64,000 bases of DNA from contig NZ_JACJST010000003.1 of assembly GCF_014698305.1 (NCBI RefSeq), positions 186,001 through 250,000 of the forward strand, given 5' to 3'. Origin of the DNA: Anabaena lutea FACHB-196. GTDB lineage: Bacteria > Cyanobacteriota > Cyanobacteriia > Cyanobacteriales > Nostocaceae. Positions 17,325 through 25,765 of the stretch are shown piece after piece; position 1 is the stretch's first letter, and every line of letters begins with the position of its first letter. The notes beneath the pieces are model-generated. The model was given only the letters and a program-made list of their open reading frames with translations, searched no databases and was not told the DNA's origin. The position numbers and the translations under genes were made by a program.

Positions 17325-17474
17325 AAATTATTAATAATGTTTCACAAACTCTTTTTTAATAAACCACGAAGAAGCAAAAGACACGAAGGTAAGAAAGAGA
17401 AGAAAAAGATTTTTTAAACTATATCAAAACTCTTGCGTTCTTCTCTGCGACTCTGCGTGAGATAAAAATCTAAT

Positions 17475-18215
17475 TCATGGTTTTGCAAAAACAAGTAAAT
17501 GCTGTTGTGGTAATGAATTTATGCTTTCCTGTAAAACTAAACCTACCGCTTGCATTTCTTTCTTCACTTGTTGTTGAGTCATTTTGTGCAAACGTTTAAT
17601 CAAAATAAAGGGATTTTCAGCCCGATATTCTACTAAAACAACTCTACCACCTGGTTTTAAGGCTTTAACAATTTCTGTCATCACTTCTTGAGGATATGCT
17701 AATTCATGATAAGCATCGACCATAATTGCTAAATCTATGCTTTGTGGTGGTAAGTTAGGATTAGTTAAAGTAGCTAAAATTGGCTCAACATTATTGATGT
17801 TTTTCTCTTGTTTAAAATAACCAATAATCTCTAACATTTCTGGCTGGATATCTACCGCTAAAACCTTACCTTGTGGTAATAAAGGTGCGATTAAAAAACT
17901 TAAATGACCTGTACCAGCACCAATATCTGCAACAACGTTATCAGGTTGTAAATTCAGTAGATTGACTATTTGACTGGGTTTTTCTTCCGCTTCTCTGTTA
18001 GGTCTTTCTAACCAACCTGCACCCGTATATCCCATGACTTGGGCAATTTCTCGCCCCATGTAGTATTTACCGATACCATCAGGACTGTGGTTTTGTCGAA
18101 GTTCGTAAACGGGAGACGCTGCTATGGAAACGTTGGAGAAAGCGAGTAATATTCCCCAACAGAGAAATATGATCAATGTTAAATTATAAAAGATTCTAAA
18201 GAGCGATCGCACCAT
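17475..18215 (-). CDS. Exported or membrane-anchored class I SAM-dependent methyltransferase
   Basis: The 246-residue protein opens with a hydrophobic segment (FYNLTLIIFLCWGILLAFSNVSIAA), a signal peptide or anchor. A Rossmann methyltransferase follows with motif I VVADIGAGTGHLSFLIA, the acidic motif II VLAVDIQPEM and IDLAIMVDAYHEL. The segment YYMGREIAQVMGYTGAGWLERPNRE precedes the fold and is typical of periplasmic cyanobacterial/proteobacterial members. The substrate is unknown. Its start lies inside the end of the metallophosphoesterase gene (37-bp overlap), so the two are translated from one mRNA. Confidence 0.85.
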   Translation of the reverse strand: MVRSLFRIFYNLTLIIFLCWGILLAFSNVSIAASPVYELRQNHSPDGIGKYYMGREIAQVMGYTGAGWLERPNREAEEKPSQIVNLLNLQPDNVVADIGAGTGHLSFLIAPLLPQGKVLAVDIQPEMLEIIGYFKQEKNINNVEPILATLTNPNLPPQSIDLAIMVDAYHELAYPQEVMTEIVKALKPGGRVVLVEYRAENPFILIKRLHKMTQQQVKKEMQAVGLVLQESINSLPQQHLLVFAKP

Positions 18216-19747
18216 TTCCCCTCAACTCGTTCCGTAACTAGTGGTGTAACAATAAACTTAGCAGGGAACCCGGCTTTTACATCCACCCGCACGCAGGAAT
18301 AAGGCTTTTTTCTCTCGGAACCGTAACCACTCCTCCCCACATATAGCAATGAGTCTGCAACTTTCCGAGTAGAACCATCAGCAACATCATTAAAAGTTTC
18401 CATCAGTTCCGTCCCTTCTTCCCGTTGACGACGGGGACGACGACCACTGCCACCAGAAACAATATAATTAGTATGAGAATCAGCGTATCCTGTATTCACA
18501 GTCCGCAGATATTCCAAACAATGGGCGTGTCCACTAAAAATTACATCTACAATGGGACGTTCTTGAGTTATATTACCCAAAGTTGCCGCTACTTGCTCAA
18601 ATACTCCCCGCAAACGATGACGTACTGCTAAAGTTTGTCCTTGATTCCACTTAGTTGCTTCTGTAACATAAGGAGGATGATGCAAAAATATTACCCGTCC
18701 CCGCACTTCTGAATTATGCCAAGATTCAATCAACCGACTTCGCAACCAATCAAGTTGTTCAAAATCCACATCAGCAATTGTGTGAGATTCTAATTGTTTT
18801 TCAATATCAATTTTTACTTCGTTGATTTGGTCTAATTTCCCACTTAAATCAGCCAATTGTTCAGCTTCTGTAGGGTTTTCGGGATTGAGTTTGTCTAACT
18901 CTGCCAAAATTTGTAACTCTTCTTGGTCTATTTTTTGACAACGTTCTTGCAATTCTCGACGGTAAATATCTCCAGCTTGGTTTTCTGGTAAAGGTTCTGG
19001 TGTATTAAAAGTATTGGAATCAAGGGCAAAAAAGTCAATTCCACTATAACGAAAAGTATAATACCGATTAGGTAAGCGAGTAAATTTTCCCGGTTGGTAA
19101 TGTAAACATCGTCCTGTATCACTTTTAGCAGTGTAATGTGTGTCTAAATGATGTTCTAAATCCGTTGGGGAAAACGCCGCTAAATAATCAATAAACGCCC
19201 TTGTATAAGCATCTCCTTGATTGGAACCATGCCAACCAATTTCAATATCTCTATAGCGTAACATCCGGCGTAGAGGCAAAGTTGAACCTGTTATTAAGCG
19301 ATACAACAAAGGCACATCATAGTAATCATGATTACCTAAAACAGGCAAGATTGGTAACTTAAACACCATTTGGTCATAAGCAATATTTTTGGGGTTTTCT
19401 CCACCTAACAAAAATTCCCGATAAGGTTCAATAAAATTGGTCGGATAATATTCACGGGAACCAATCGTATAAATTACATCACCAGTATGAAGCACAAAAC
19501 GGCAATCATCGCTATGATTTAGCATCATTTCCGCAACTTGACGTTGAGGATGTTGTCCGTAATGGGATTTAGTGCCAGTATCGCCCATTACCATAAACGA
19601 AAAATCTAGACTTTCCTCCCTGCCATCATCTAAAATCATGCAGGTTTGGTCAATTCCCCGTTCTTTAATGCTAGGATGCATCCATCGCACCCGTTGCTTC
19701 ATTTTTTGGATTTTTACAGGAACCGATGGTTCAGAAATTAATCTCAT
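18179..19747 (-). CDS. Calcineurin-like metallophosphoesterase
   Basis: The 522-residue protein has the five-block metal-binding signature of the superfamily: FMVMGDTGTKSHYG (D-x-G variant), LHTGDVIYT, LPVLGNHDYYD, VIFLHHPPYV and VIFSGHAHCLEY. An inserted helical region sits at about 275-330. No signal peptide is seen at the chosen start (MRLISEPSVPVK). It probably hydrolyses a phosphoester in the cytosol, substrate unknown. The overlap with the downstream methyltransferase gene suggests linked function or at least linked translation. Confidence 0.9.
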   Translation of the reverse strand: MRLISEPSVPVKIQKMKQRVRWMHPSIKERGIDQTCMILDDGREESLDFSFMVMGDTGTKSHYGQHPQRQVAEMMLNHSDDCRFVLHTGDVIYTIGSREYYPTNFIEPYREFLLGGENPKNIAYDQMVFKLPILPVLGNHDYYDVPLLYRLITGSTLPLRRMLRYRDIEIGWHGSNQGDAYTRAFIDYLAAFSPTDLEHHLDTHYTAKSDTGRCLHYQPGKFTRLPNRYYTFRYSGIDFFALDSNTFNTPEPLPENQAGDIYRRELQERCQKIDQEELQILAELDKLNPENPTEAEQLADLSGKLDQINEVKIDIEKQLESHTIADVDFEQLDWLRSRLIESWHNSEVRGRVIFLHHPPYVTEATKWNQGQTLAVRHRLRGVFEQVAATLGNITQERPIVDVIFSGHAHCLEYLRTVNTGYADSHTNYIVSGGSGRRPRRQREEGTELMETFNDVADGSTRKVADSLLYVGRSGYGSERKKPYSCVRVDVKAGFPAKFIVTPLVTERVEGKWCDRSLESFII

Positions 19748-19779
19748 AACTGAAATTAGCTAACGCTTATCTAAATAGC

Positions 19780-21009
19780 TTAGTCTACTAACTGAATTAC
19801 ACCCCATTGTCCATTCGTCAACCAATGAGGGTCTATTGTTGCTAATTCCACTATAACTTCTGACTTAAGACCTGCGGCAACTTCCGATTTTAAAGTACGT
19901 AAAGCCACCATTGGTACAGGTAAATAAGAAACTATATCTGCAAATTTGGTGGTAAAATCCCAATAGCGATCGCCCAACAAGCGCCGATAATTAGCATCAC
20001 CTTTAACAATTATTAAGTTAGATTTTGCTAATTCATTTTTGAGGGTTTTTGGTATTTCCCAAAATGGTAATGGTGAAGTCCAAAAGTAATCTTCAGTTAA
20101 AACTAATTTACCTGAAGCTAGATTTTCTGTTAATCTCTGTCCCAATGCTTGAACTTGAATATTGCCGCTTTGCAATAAAAAATCTTTCGTATAATGCACA
20201 TCTTTGATCATCGCATCAGATACAAAAGTTGGATGGGGTTTTAAGTGAAGATAAACCTGATTTGCAAAGCCACTACCTAAGAGAAAATCCACCAAACATA
20301 AATCACAAATTAACTCAAAACCAGCATTATCAACAACCAAATCAATACAGTTATCCTGTGATTTTGTTAATAACTTAGTAACCGCAAAGGTATCATCTAC
20401 TAAGATATTATTTAATTGAGTCTGAATATTAAAACGACTCCTGTCATCTTCAAAAGCTGACCATAAACTTAAGTCAACCCGATTTCCCCACAATGCAAAA
20501 TACAACAAAGCAATTAGAGAAGATTTGCTAGGTTGATTTTCTTGTTGCGACTCATTTAACCATTGCTGCAATTGAGTACACAAAGAAATAATTGAGTCAA
20601 TTGATGTTTCTAAACCTTGAGTTTTTTGTAACTCAAATGGATCAACACCTTGCCATTCTCCAGGTTTAAAGTAATTAGTAATATTCAGAATCAAACGATA
20701 AAAATAAGTTTCTGCAACAAACCAAGGAATATCTACCCAACGTTGATTTTTATATGGTTCTAGATATTTCTCCCAGTCCGAAAAATCTGCACCCGTGTCA
20801 TTTACTAAAGGTTGTAAATATCCGCTTGGTAGTTCTGCTGCTAGTTTTTCCAAGCTTTGATTTATTTCCGTGGGGAATTTATTTTCTATAATCACACGAC
20901 GAGCAATATCTGGCATCCGTTGAGTAACTGTATACTCAGTAAAAGAGCCAGCATCTGAACCTACAAGCGGTGCTGGTATTGGTAAATTGGGAATTTGAGG
21001 TTTATGCAC
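19780..21009 (-). CDS. DUF89/ARMT1-family damage-control phosphatase-like protein
   Basis: The 409-residue protein shows DUF89 features: CIDLVVDNAGFELICDLCLVDFLL (with the Asp-Asn pair that binds metal), LHLKPHPTFVSDAMIKDV and SNLIIVKGDANYRRLLGDRYWDF. Family members are metal-dependent phosphatases that remove damaged or excess phosphometabolites; the eukaryotic relative ARMT1 was first described as a methyltransferase. It lies 32 bp upstream of the metallophosphoesterase on the same strand, so three genes (this, the phosphoesterase and the methyltransferase) probably form an operon of hydrolases. Confidence 0.9.
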   Translation of the reverse strand: MHKPQIPNLPIPAPLVGSDAGSFTEYTVTQRMPDIARRVIIENKFPTEINQSLEKLAAELPSGYLQPLVNDTGADFSDWEKYLEPYKNQRWVDIPWFVAETYFYRLILNITNYFKPGEWQGVDPFELQKTQGLETSIDSIISLCTQLQQWLNESQQENQPSKSSLIALLYFALWGNRVDLSLWSAFEDDRSRFNIQTQLNNILVDDTFAVTKLLTKSQDNCIDLVVDNAGFELICDLCLVDFLLGSGFANQVYLHLKPHPTFVSDAMIKDVHYTKDFLLQSGNIQVQALGQRLTENLASGKLVLTEDYFWTSPLPFWEIPKTLKNELAKSNLIIVKGDANYRRLLGDRYWDFTTKFADIVSYLPVPMVALRTLKSEVAAGLKSEVIVELATIDPHWLTNGQWGVIQLVD

Positions 21010-21128
21010 TAAAAACTGTTACCTCCCGCGAATTTTTAGTTATTCTAACCTGATTTTATTAATAGTTCTACTCAAAGCTGTTCAAAAATTAACTTTGTCA
21101 AAAATGCTAAATCCTTTGATTCCATAAG

Positions 21129-21159
21129 GTAGGGGTCAAGCGCAATGCTAAACCCCTAC
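21129..21159. repeat. GTAGGGGT-AAGCGCAATGCTAA-ACCCCTAC hairpin repeat
   Basis: An 8-bp perfect stem surrounds AAGCGCAATGCTAA. The same core with one degenerate arm recurs at 27441-27470, again between genes. Confidence 0.65.
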
Positions 21160-21252
21160 GACACGTTTAGGTTTTTTCGTAATCTTGTAAAAGTTCAAAT
21201 CTCTGTCTTTTAGGGTATGAAAATTTATCATCCTGAAAATTAGAAAAAAGTG

Positions 21253-21395
21253 TTACAGCAGAATTCAGGAGACGCTTCGCAGACCTATGGCTTACGCCAC
21301 GCTGCGCTATCGGTTCAGGAGTCAGGAGTAAAACTGGCTTGGTGTCTAGGTTTCAATTTTGATTCTGTACCTCATTGATCTGCAATCTGCTGTAA
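21253..21395 (+). mobile_element. MITE-like element with TTACAGCAGA termini, copy A
   Basis: The perfect 10-bp terminal inverted repeat TTACAGCAGA/TCTGCTGTAA bounds 143 bp. The right-hand part, including GGTGTCTAGGTTTCAATTTT and TGTACCTCATTGATCTGCAA, recurs in reverse orientation at 49157-49297. No coding capacity is present, so movement would need a transposase supplied in trans. Confidence 0.75.
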
Positions 21396-21446
21396 TTTGC
21401 AAACAGTTAATGACATAGCAACATTGATTAACCTTTTACTAGTTAA

Positions 21447-22028
21447 TTATTCTTCGCTTTGTTTAAAATTAACTTGCTCATATAAGTCATTAAAATCAAT
21501 TTCAAAATCAACCGTTTGCAGTTTTAAAATATCCGATTCAGATTCATATTCTGTGAATATCCATTTACCATCATCTGTTTTTACATATTGCATGACATGA
21601 TGTTGATATTGATTGATTAAAATATATTCTTTAAATTCTGGTATTGACCGATAATAAAGAAACTTATCACTTTGATCATAATTGCTAGTTGATTTAGATG
21701 AAACTTCCGCAATTAATAAAGGATTCATGACGGTAGTTGTATTTGCTCCCGTGTAAATAGGTTCTCCTTGAATTACCATCACATCAGGATATGTATATTG
21801 ACGATAACGCGGTATCCACAAACGCACATCACCAATATACACATCATAATTTTTCTTTCTTAAGCCGTATTTTAATGCAGCAGCGAAATTAAGAGCAATT
21901 TTATTGTGATTTGTTGTTCCTCCAGTCATGGGTATAATTTCTCCGTCGCGGTATTCGCTTTTATATTCTGCTTTCTCTTCTAGTTCTAGATATTCTTCTG
22001 GGGTATAGTGCCGGATTTGTGTTTGCAT
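21447..22028 (-). CDS. Uma2-family (DUF820) putative endonuclease
   Basis: The 193-residue protein begins MQTQIRHYTPEEYLELEEKAEYKSEYRDGEIIPMTGGTTNH, the standard Uma2 opening. It continues with the core YTYPDVMVIQG and LLIAEVSSKSTSNYDQSDKFLYYRSIPEFKEYILI, with Asp, Glu and Lys at the nuclease-like positions. It is a second, only distantly related copy compared with the one at 15375. The function is unknown beyond predicted nuclease activity. Confidence 0.92.
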   Translation of the reverse strand: MQTQIRHYTPEEYLELEEKAEYKSEYRDGEIIPMTGGTTNHNKIALNFAAALKYGLRKKNYDVYIGDVRLWIPRYRQYTYPDVMVIQGEPIYTGANTTTVMNPLLIAEVSSKSTSNYDQSDKFLYYRSIPEFKEYILINQYQHHVMQYVKTDDGKWIFTEYESESDILKLQTVDFEIDFNDLYEQVNFKQSEE

Positions 22029-22113
22029 AATATCAACAGGGAGTTAATTATTGTGATATTAGTGATATTTTATCATATTTAAATGTTAGAATTATGTACA
22101 TTCTGTTCCTTTA

Positions 22114-22422
22114 ATGTTTATGAATTTTCCTCTACAAATACAACGAAAGATAGAAAAATTGGCAAGCAGTCAGGGAATATCGACTGAGCAGTTTGTTTTG
22201 CAAGCCGTTACCGAAAAAATTCATGCGTTGACTCAAAAAAAGGTTGAAGAAGATACTGAACAAAACTCTGATACAACTAATGTAACGCCTCTGAACCAAG
22301 CTAAGGTATATCGAAAAGAGGGGATTTTGGTTGTAGATGCAGAATTACCAGAAAACTTTGATTTCAATACCTTCATAGATGAATTGAGAGAAGAGCGCAT
22401 TCGAGATCAGATGGCTTTATGA
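22114..22422 (+). CDS. Antitoxin-like partner of the PIN-domain toxin
   Basis: The 102-residue protein starts with a ribbon-helix-helix-like stretch (FPLQIQRKIEKLASSQGISTEQFVLQAVTEKI). It ends in an acidic arm (VVDAELPENFDFNTFIDELREERI), the usual layout of an antitoxin that binds DNA with one end and the toxin with the other. Its stop overlaps the toxin start by four bases (ATGA at 22419-22422), which couples translation. ATGs at 22114 and 22120 are both possible starts. Confidence 0.75.
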   Translation: MFMNFPLQIQRKIEKLASSQGISTEQFVLQAVTEKIHALTQKKVEEDTEQNSDTTNVTPLNQAKVYRKEGILVVDAELPENFDFNTFIDELREERIRDQMAL

Positions 22423-22853
22423 AAGTTTTATTTGATACATCTGTCTTAGTTCCTGCATTAATTGTCAATCACCCAAACCATTCTATGTGTTTTTCATGGC
22501 TGAAGTCAGCAGAATCTAGAAAAGTTCAAGGCTTTATCTCGACTCACAGTTTAGCGGAAACCTATTCTGTAATCACTCGCTTACCTATTCAGCCACGTCT
22601 TACTCCCCAACAAGCTCAGAGCATTATAGTTGATATTTCCCAGTACCTTGAGGCGATTCCACTACTATCTAATGACTATCAGACAGCGATCGCACAAATG
22701 GCAAATTTAAACCTTCCCGGTGGTGGTATTTTTGACGCATTAATCGCTCAAGCTGCTATAAAGGCAGAAGTAAATGTTCTCCTAACGCTTAACCCGAATC
22801 ATTTTACTCGTTTAGGGAGTGCGATCGCTGATATGGTGCGAGTCCCTGATTAA
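22419..22853 (+). CDS. PIN-domain (VapC-like) ribonuclease toxin
   Basis: The 144-residue PIN domain has the acidic active-site residues in MKVLFDTSVLVPAL, HSLAETYSVITRLP and GGIFDALIAQAA, ending with LLTLNPNHFTRL. VapC-type toxins cleave tRNA or rRNA when freed from their antitoxin. The four-base overlap with the upstream antitoxin gene is the standard type II arrangement. A HIP1 site occurs twice within the gene, so it is long resident in a cyanobacterial genome. Confidence 0.9.
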   Translation: MKVLFDTSVLVPALIVNHPNHSMCFSWLKSAESRKVQGFISTHSLAETYSVITRLPIQPRLTPQQAQSIIVDISQYLEAIPLLSNDYQTAIAQMANLNLPGGGIFDALIAQAAIKAEVNVLLTLNPNHFTRLGSAIADMVRVPD

Positions 22854-22911
22854 GTGCGATATTTGTCGTCAATCTTGCTATTCATAAAGCTAATTTGAGG
22901 AAAAAGACACC

Positions 22912-23124
22912 ATGAATACTGCTAAACTAAGCACTGACGGCATTCATCAAGTCGTAATTTTGCCAGAAGAATTTAAACTCACAGGCACTGAAATTTATAT
23001 CAAAAAGATTGGTAATGCTATTGTTATCATTGCCAAAGATAACCCGTGGCAATCTCTAATTTATAGTTTAGATAACTTCTCTGATGACTTTATGATTACC
23101 AGAGAACAACCGCATCTTGATTAA
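22912..23124 (+). CDS. VapB-like AbrB-fold antitoxin without a VapC partner
   Basis: The 70-residue protein has the SpoVT/AbrB-type VapB pattern: AKLSTDGIHQVVILPEEFKLTGTEIYIKKIGNAIVI followed by WQSLIYSLDNFSDDFM. The start has TTGAGGAAA 11 bp upstream. The expected PIN toxin does not follow; the next gene, 40 bp on, is an unrelated small protein. It may be an orphan antitoxin or the PIN gene may have been lost. Confidence 0.82.
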   Translation: MNTAKLSTDGIHQVVILPEEFKLTGTEIYIKKIGNAIVIIAKDNPWQSLIYSLDNFSDDFMITREQPHLD

Positions 23125-23164
23125 CCTGCAATTTACCAAATAGCTTAATGATGAGGTAAAAATT

Positions 23165-23497
23165 ATGGTAACAGTATCAATTAAAGATGAATACATTGAA
23201 GTTTTATCTGCGCTAGGAGATTTACAAGAATCAACGGATTTAGCCCTTAAACAATATACTCTTGATAAGATTGCAGCAAAAATTGCTGAACTTCGTCAAC
23301 GAGATATTAAGTATCAAGAAAAATATCAGCTAGATTATTCTAAGTTTTGTCAAAAAATATATGAAGACGAAGACTTTATCAAACAAGTAGAAAATTCTGT
23401 AAATAAAACATGGGAGATTGATTTGGCTGATTGGGAATTTTGCCACAAAGGAGTTGAAGATTGGATACAAAAATTACAGACTATTTTGCTGACATAG
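23165..23497 (+). CDS. Small helical protein, probable antitoxin of a TumE-like pair
   Basis: The 110-residue protein is almost all helix (MVTVSIKDEYIEVLSALGDLQESTDLALKQYTL… KIAELRQRDIKYQEKY). Its 3' end overlaps the next gene by 37 bp and carries that gene's ribosome binding site. Position and size match the antitoxin of DUF6516/TumE-type modules. I infer the role from context only. Confidence 0.6.
   Translation: MVTVSIKDEYIEVLSALGDLQESTDLALKQYTLDKIAAKIAELRQRDIKYQEKYQLDYSKFCQKIYEDEDFIKQVENSVNKTWEIDLADWEFCHKGVEDWIQKLQTILLT
23448..23453 (+). promoter_or_regulatory. Ribosome binding site deciding a TTG start
   Basis: AAGGAG lies seven bases before the TTG at 23461, inside the coding sequence of the upstream gene. 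It supports TTG as the true start of the following toxin-like gene. Confidence 0.65.
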
Positions 23498-23856
23498 TAA
23501 AAATCGCTCAGGTTAATTTTCAGTCGGTTAAGCATACAATAGACTCAACTCCAAAACGAGCCATCTTGCGTTTAGAAGCACAGTATGGAGAGTATCGGGT
23601 GTTAATTACAGAATTGTTCAGTGATGAATTGAGAAAATATAGATACTATGTTTTGCGAGGTGATTGGGTTGAAGCTGGTTTTGATAATAGTCCCGATCCT
23701 CGTGCTATTCGCTTAAAATATGGTCGAATTGGCAAAGAATATGCGAATGAATATATTCCTCATTTGCATCGAGATGATAAAAATCTGCTATTTTTAACTG
23801 AAGAAATGACATTTACAGATTTTGTTGATTGGGTAAAAACTAATCTGGATATATAG
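23461..23856 (+). CDS. DUF6516/TumE-like putative toxin
   Basis: The 131-residue protein reads TTG-initiated MDTKITDYFADIV. Its core RLEAQYGEYRVLITELFSD… KYRYYVLRGDWVEAGFDNSPDP… PHLHRDDK resembles the DUF6516 (TumE toxin) fold: a beta-rich domain with a YRYYVL strand, then a conserved DNSP segment and a final His-rich strand. The paired upstream helical gene overlaps it. The last codons and the stop lie inside the left terminus of a miniature element, so the extreme C-terminus (about LDI) may have been set by that insertion. Confidence 0.65.
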   Translation: MDTKITDYFADIVKIAQVNFQSVKHTIDSTPKRAILRLEAQYGEYRVLITELFSDELRKYRYYVLRGDWVEAGFDNSPDPRAIRLKYGRIGKEYANEYIPHLHRDDKNLLFLTEEMTFTDFVDWVKTNLDI

Positions 23857-23956
23857 CAATCCGAATTGAAATGTGAGAAAATATTGAGACAAAAAGTACC
23901 TATTTACAAGACTTTCAGCCATTTTTGTTCTCACGAATGATTTAGGATTGCTATAT
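23851..23956. mobile_element. MITE-like element with ATATAGCAATCC termini
   Basis: A perfect 12-bp inverted repeat, ATATAGCAATCC (23851-23862) and GGATTGCTATAT (23945-23956), bounds 106 bp. An inner GTGAGAA/TTCTCAC pair extends the symmetry. TA at both edges is consistent with an IS630/Tc1-type target. It has no coding capacity. Confidence 0.75.
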
Positions 23957-23996
23957 ATTAACTAGGGTTGCCAGATTGTTGAAAAGCTGAATTAAG

Positions 23997-25601
23997 TTAC
24001 CTCTTCAAAAACTTCTGCCGCATCTTCACCACAAAACTATTAACCTCCGGTATTCTCAACCAAGCAGCAATAACCGCAAATACCCCAATTCCTACCAAAC
24101 CAGAAATAGACAACTCAACCAACAAAATAACTAAACCCTTATTTCCCAAAACCTGTTGACAAGCAACCAAAGTCCCGTAACTTGCAACTCCAGCAACCAC
24201 ACTACCAGCAGTTAAACCCAGAATTGGTAAACTCCATTCCCGCAAAGGTAAACCGTTTAATTTACGATTTAACAACCACAACAACATTAAAATTGAACTA
24301 CAATTTACCCCAACTGTAGCTAACACCAAACCAGGCGCACCAAAAGGCTTAACCAAAATAAAATCTAAACCAACATTGAGTAAAATATTAAAAATGCTAA
24401 TTCTAAAAGGTGTTTGTCCATCACCTAAAGCATAAAATACCCGAACTAAAACATCACGCCCTAAATAGACAAACATCCCAATACCATAGGCAACTAACAG
24501 AGAAGATACTAACTGTGTAGCTTCTTGTTTAAATGCTCCTCGTTGATAAATTACCTGCACAATTGGCTCAGATAAAGCTATCATTAACGCACCCAAAGGT
24601 AGCATGGTGACAGCAGTTAATAAAAGTCCTTGACGAATGCGTAATTTTAAATCTGGCCAGTTTTCTGGTTCTGCTAATTTTGCAAATATGGGTAATAAAG
24701 GCAGTAAAATAATATTAGAAATAATCCCCAAGGGAGTTTGTACTAATAAATTGGCATAGTTAAAACCTGCTGCTGCACCTTTAATTGGACTGGCAAAATA
24801 TAAATCTGTGGCAACATTAATCGGCATCATTCCTGAAGAAATTGTTGCCGGAGTCATGATTTTAATTACTTCTTGAACTGCGGGAGATTTAAAATCAAAT
24901 CTCAGTTTTAATGTTCCTAAACCTAACCGCCACTGAACAATTAATTGTACTAACCATTGGAGAATCGCACCTGCTAAGGTTCCCCAAGCTAATATCATGC
25001 CACCGATTAAAGCATATTCTGGCTTGATGATATCTTTGCCATATTGCAAAGCCAAAATACCAATACCAATAACAACGGTAATACTGGATAATAAAGGACT
25101 TATGGAAAGTAGCCAATATTGATTTGCGGCATTAAGAGTACCAAACCCAATCCCTATTAAACCAGAAAATAAGGCCATAGGAGCCATTATTTGCAGTTGA
25201 CGAATAGCTATTTCTCTCGTGGTAGGCTCTAACCCATACCCAACTATATCAATGATTGGTTCTGCCAAGAAAATCTGAGCAACTGTCACCACCAACAGCA
25301 ACCCACCGACTATGGTTGTCACCGTTTCTACTAAAGGTGCGGCTTCTTCCCGTTTGCGTTTGGCTAAAACACTAACAATGGCACTATGTAAAGGTCCATT
25401 TACACCACCTAGTAAAATTAATAGAAAGCCGGGGATAATGTAGGCGTAACTATAAGCAGTAGCAGCAGCACCAACACCAAAAGCAGCAGCTATGGCTTGT
25501 TGTCTTACTAAACCAAAGACTTTACTAATTAACGTCGCTGCGGCAACAATACCAGCGATACCAGCGAAAGAACGAGAAGGTTTTTGTTCTGATTGTGTCA
25601 C
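23997..25601 (-). CDS. murJ: Lipid II flippase MurJ
   Basis: The 534-residue protein has about 14 membrane segments of the MOP superfamily. The MurJ opening AATLISKVFGLVRQQAIAAAFGVGAAATAYSYAY and the internal signature GVNGPLHSAIVSVLAKRKREEA are both present. VFYALGDGQTPFRISIFNILLNVGLDFIL matches the conserved C-terminal half. MurJ flips the peptidoglycan precursor lipid II across the plasma membrane. Length and motifs are complete. It is monocistronic here. Confidence 0.96.
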   Translation of the reverse strand: MTQSEQKPSRSFAGIAGIVAAATLISKVFGLVRQQAIAAAFGVGAAATAYSYAYIIPGFLLILLGGVNGPLHSAIVSVLAKRKREEAAPLVETVTTIVGGLLLVVTVAQIFLAEPIIDIVGYGLEPTTREIAIRQLQIMAPMALFSGLIGIGFGTLNAANQYWLLSISPLLSSITVVIGIGILALQYGKDIIKPEYALIGGMILAWGTLAGAILQWLVQLIVQWRLGLGTLKLRFDFKSPAVQEVIKIMTPATISSGMMPINVATDLYFASPIKGAAAGFNYANLLVQTPLGIISNIILLPLLPIFAKLAEPENWPDLKLRIRQGLLLTAVTMLPLGALMIALSEPIVQVIYQRGAFKQEATQLVSSLLVAYGIGMFVYLGRDVLVRVFYALGDGQTPFRISIFNILLNVGLDFILVKPFGAPGLVLATVGVNCSSILMLLWLLNRKLNGLPLREWSLPILGLTAGSVVAGVASYGTLVACQQVLGNKGLVILLVELSISGLVGIGVFAVIAAWLRIPEVNSFVVKMRQKFLKR

Positions 25602-25765
25602 TAATAATACCCGAAAACTCTTGCAGAGTGTATATCTAAGAATATTTAACCTGAAATCTTAACATCTGTCAGGTAAATTTTGATAAGTTAAGTTAGTAAT
25701 TTAGCATCTGATGAGCAATGCTGACTACTGCGGCTATTCTATTTCGGTTATCGGGAAAACAGGTA

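Larger units (their letters stand above)
21010..21446. other. Intergenic region with two repeat elements
   Basis: This 437-bp gap separates two minus-strand genes. It holds a hairpin element (GTAGGGGT…ACCCCTAC, 21129-21159, with a relative at 27441-27470) and a 143-bp miniature inverted-repeat element (21253-21395). No gene is supported. Confidence 0.7.
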
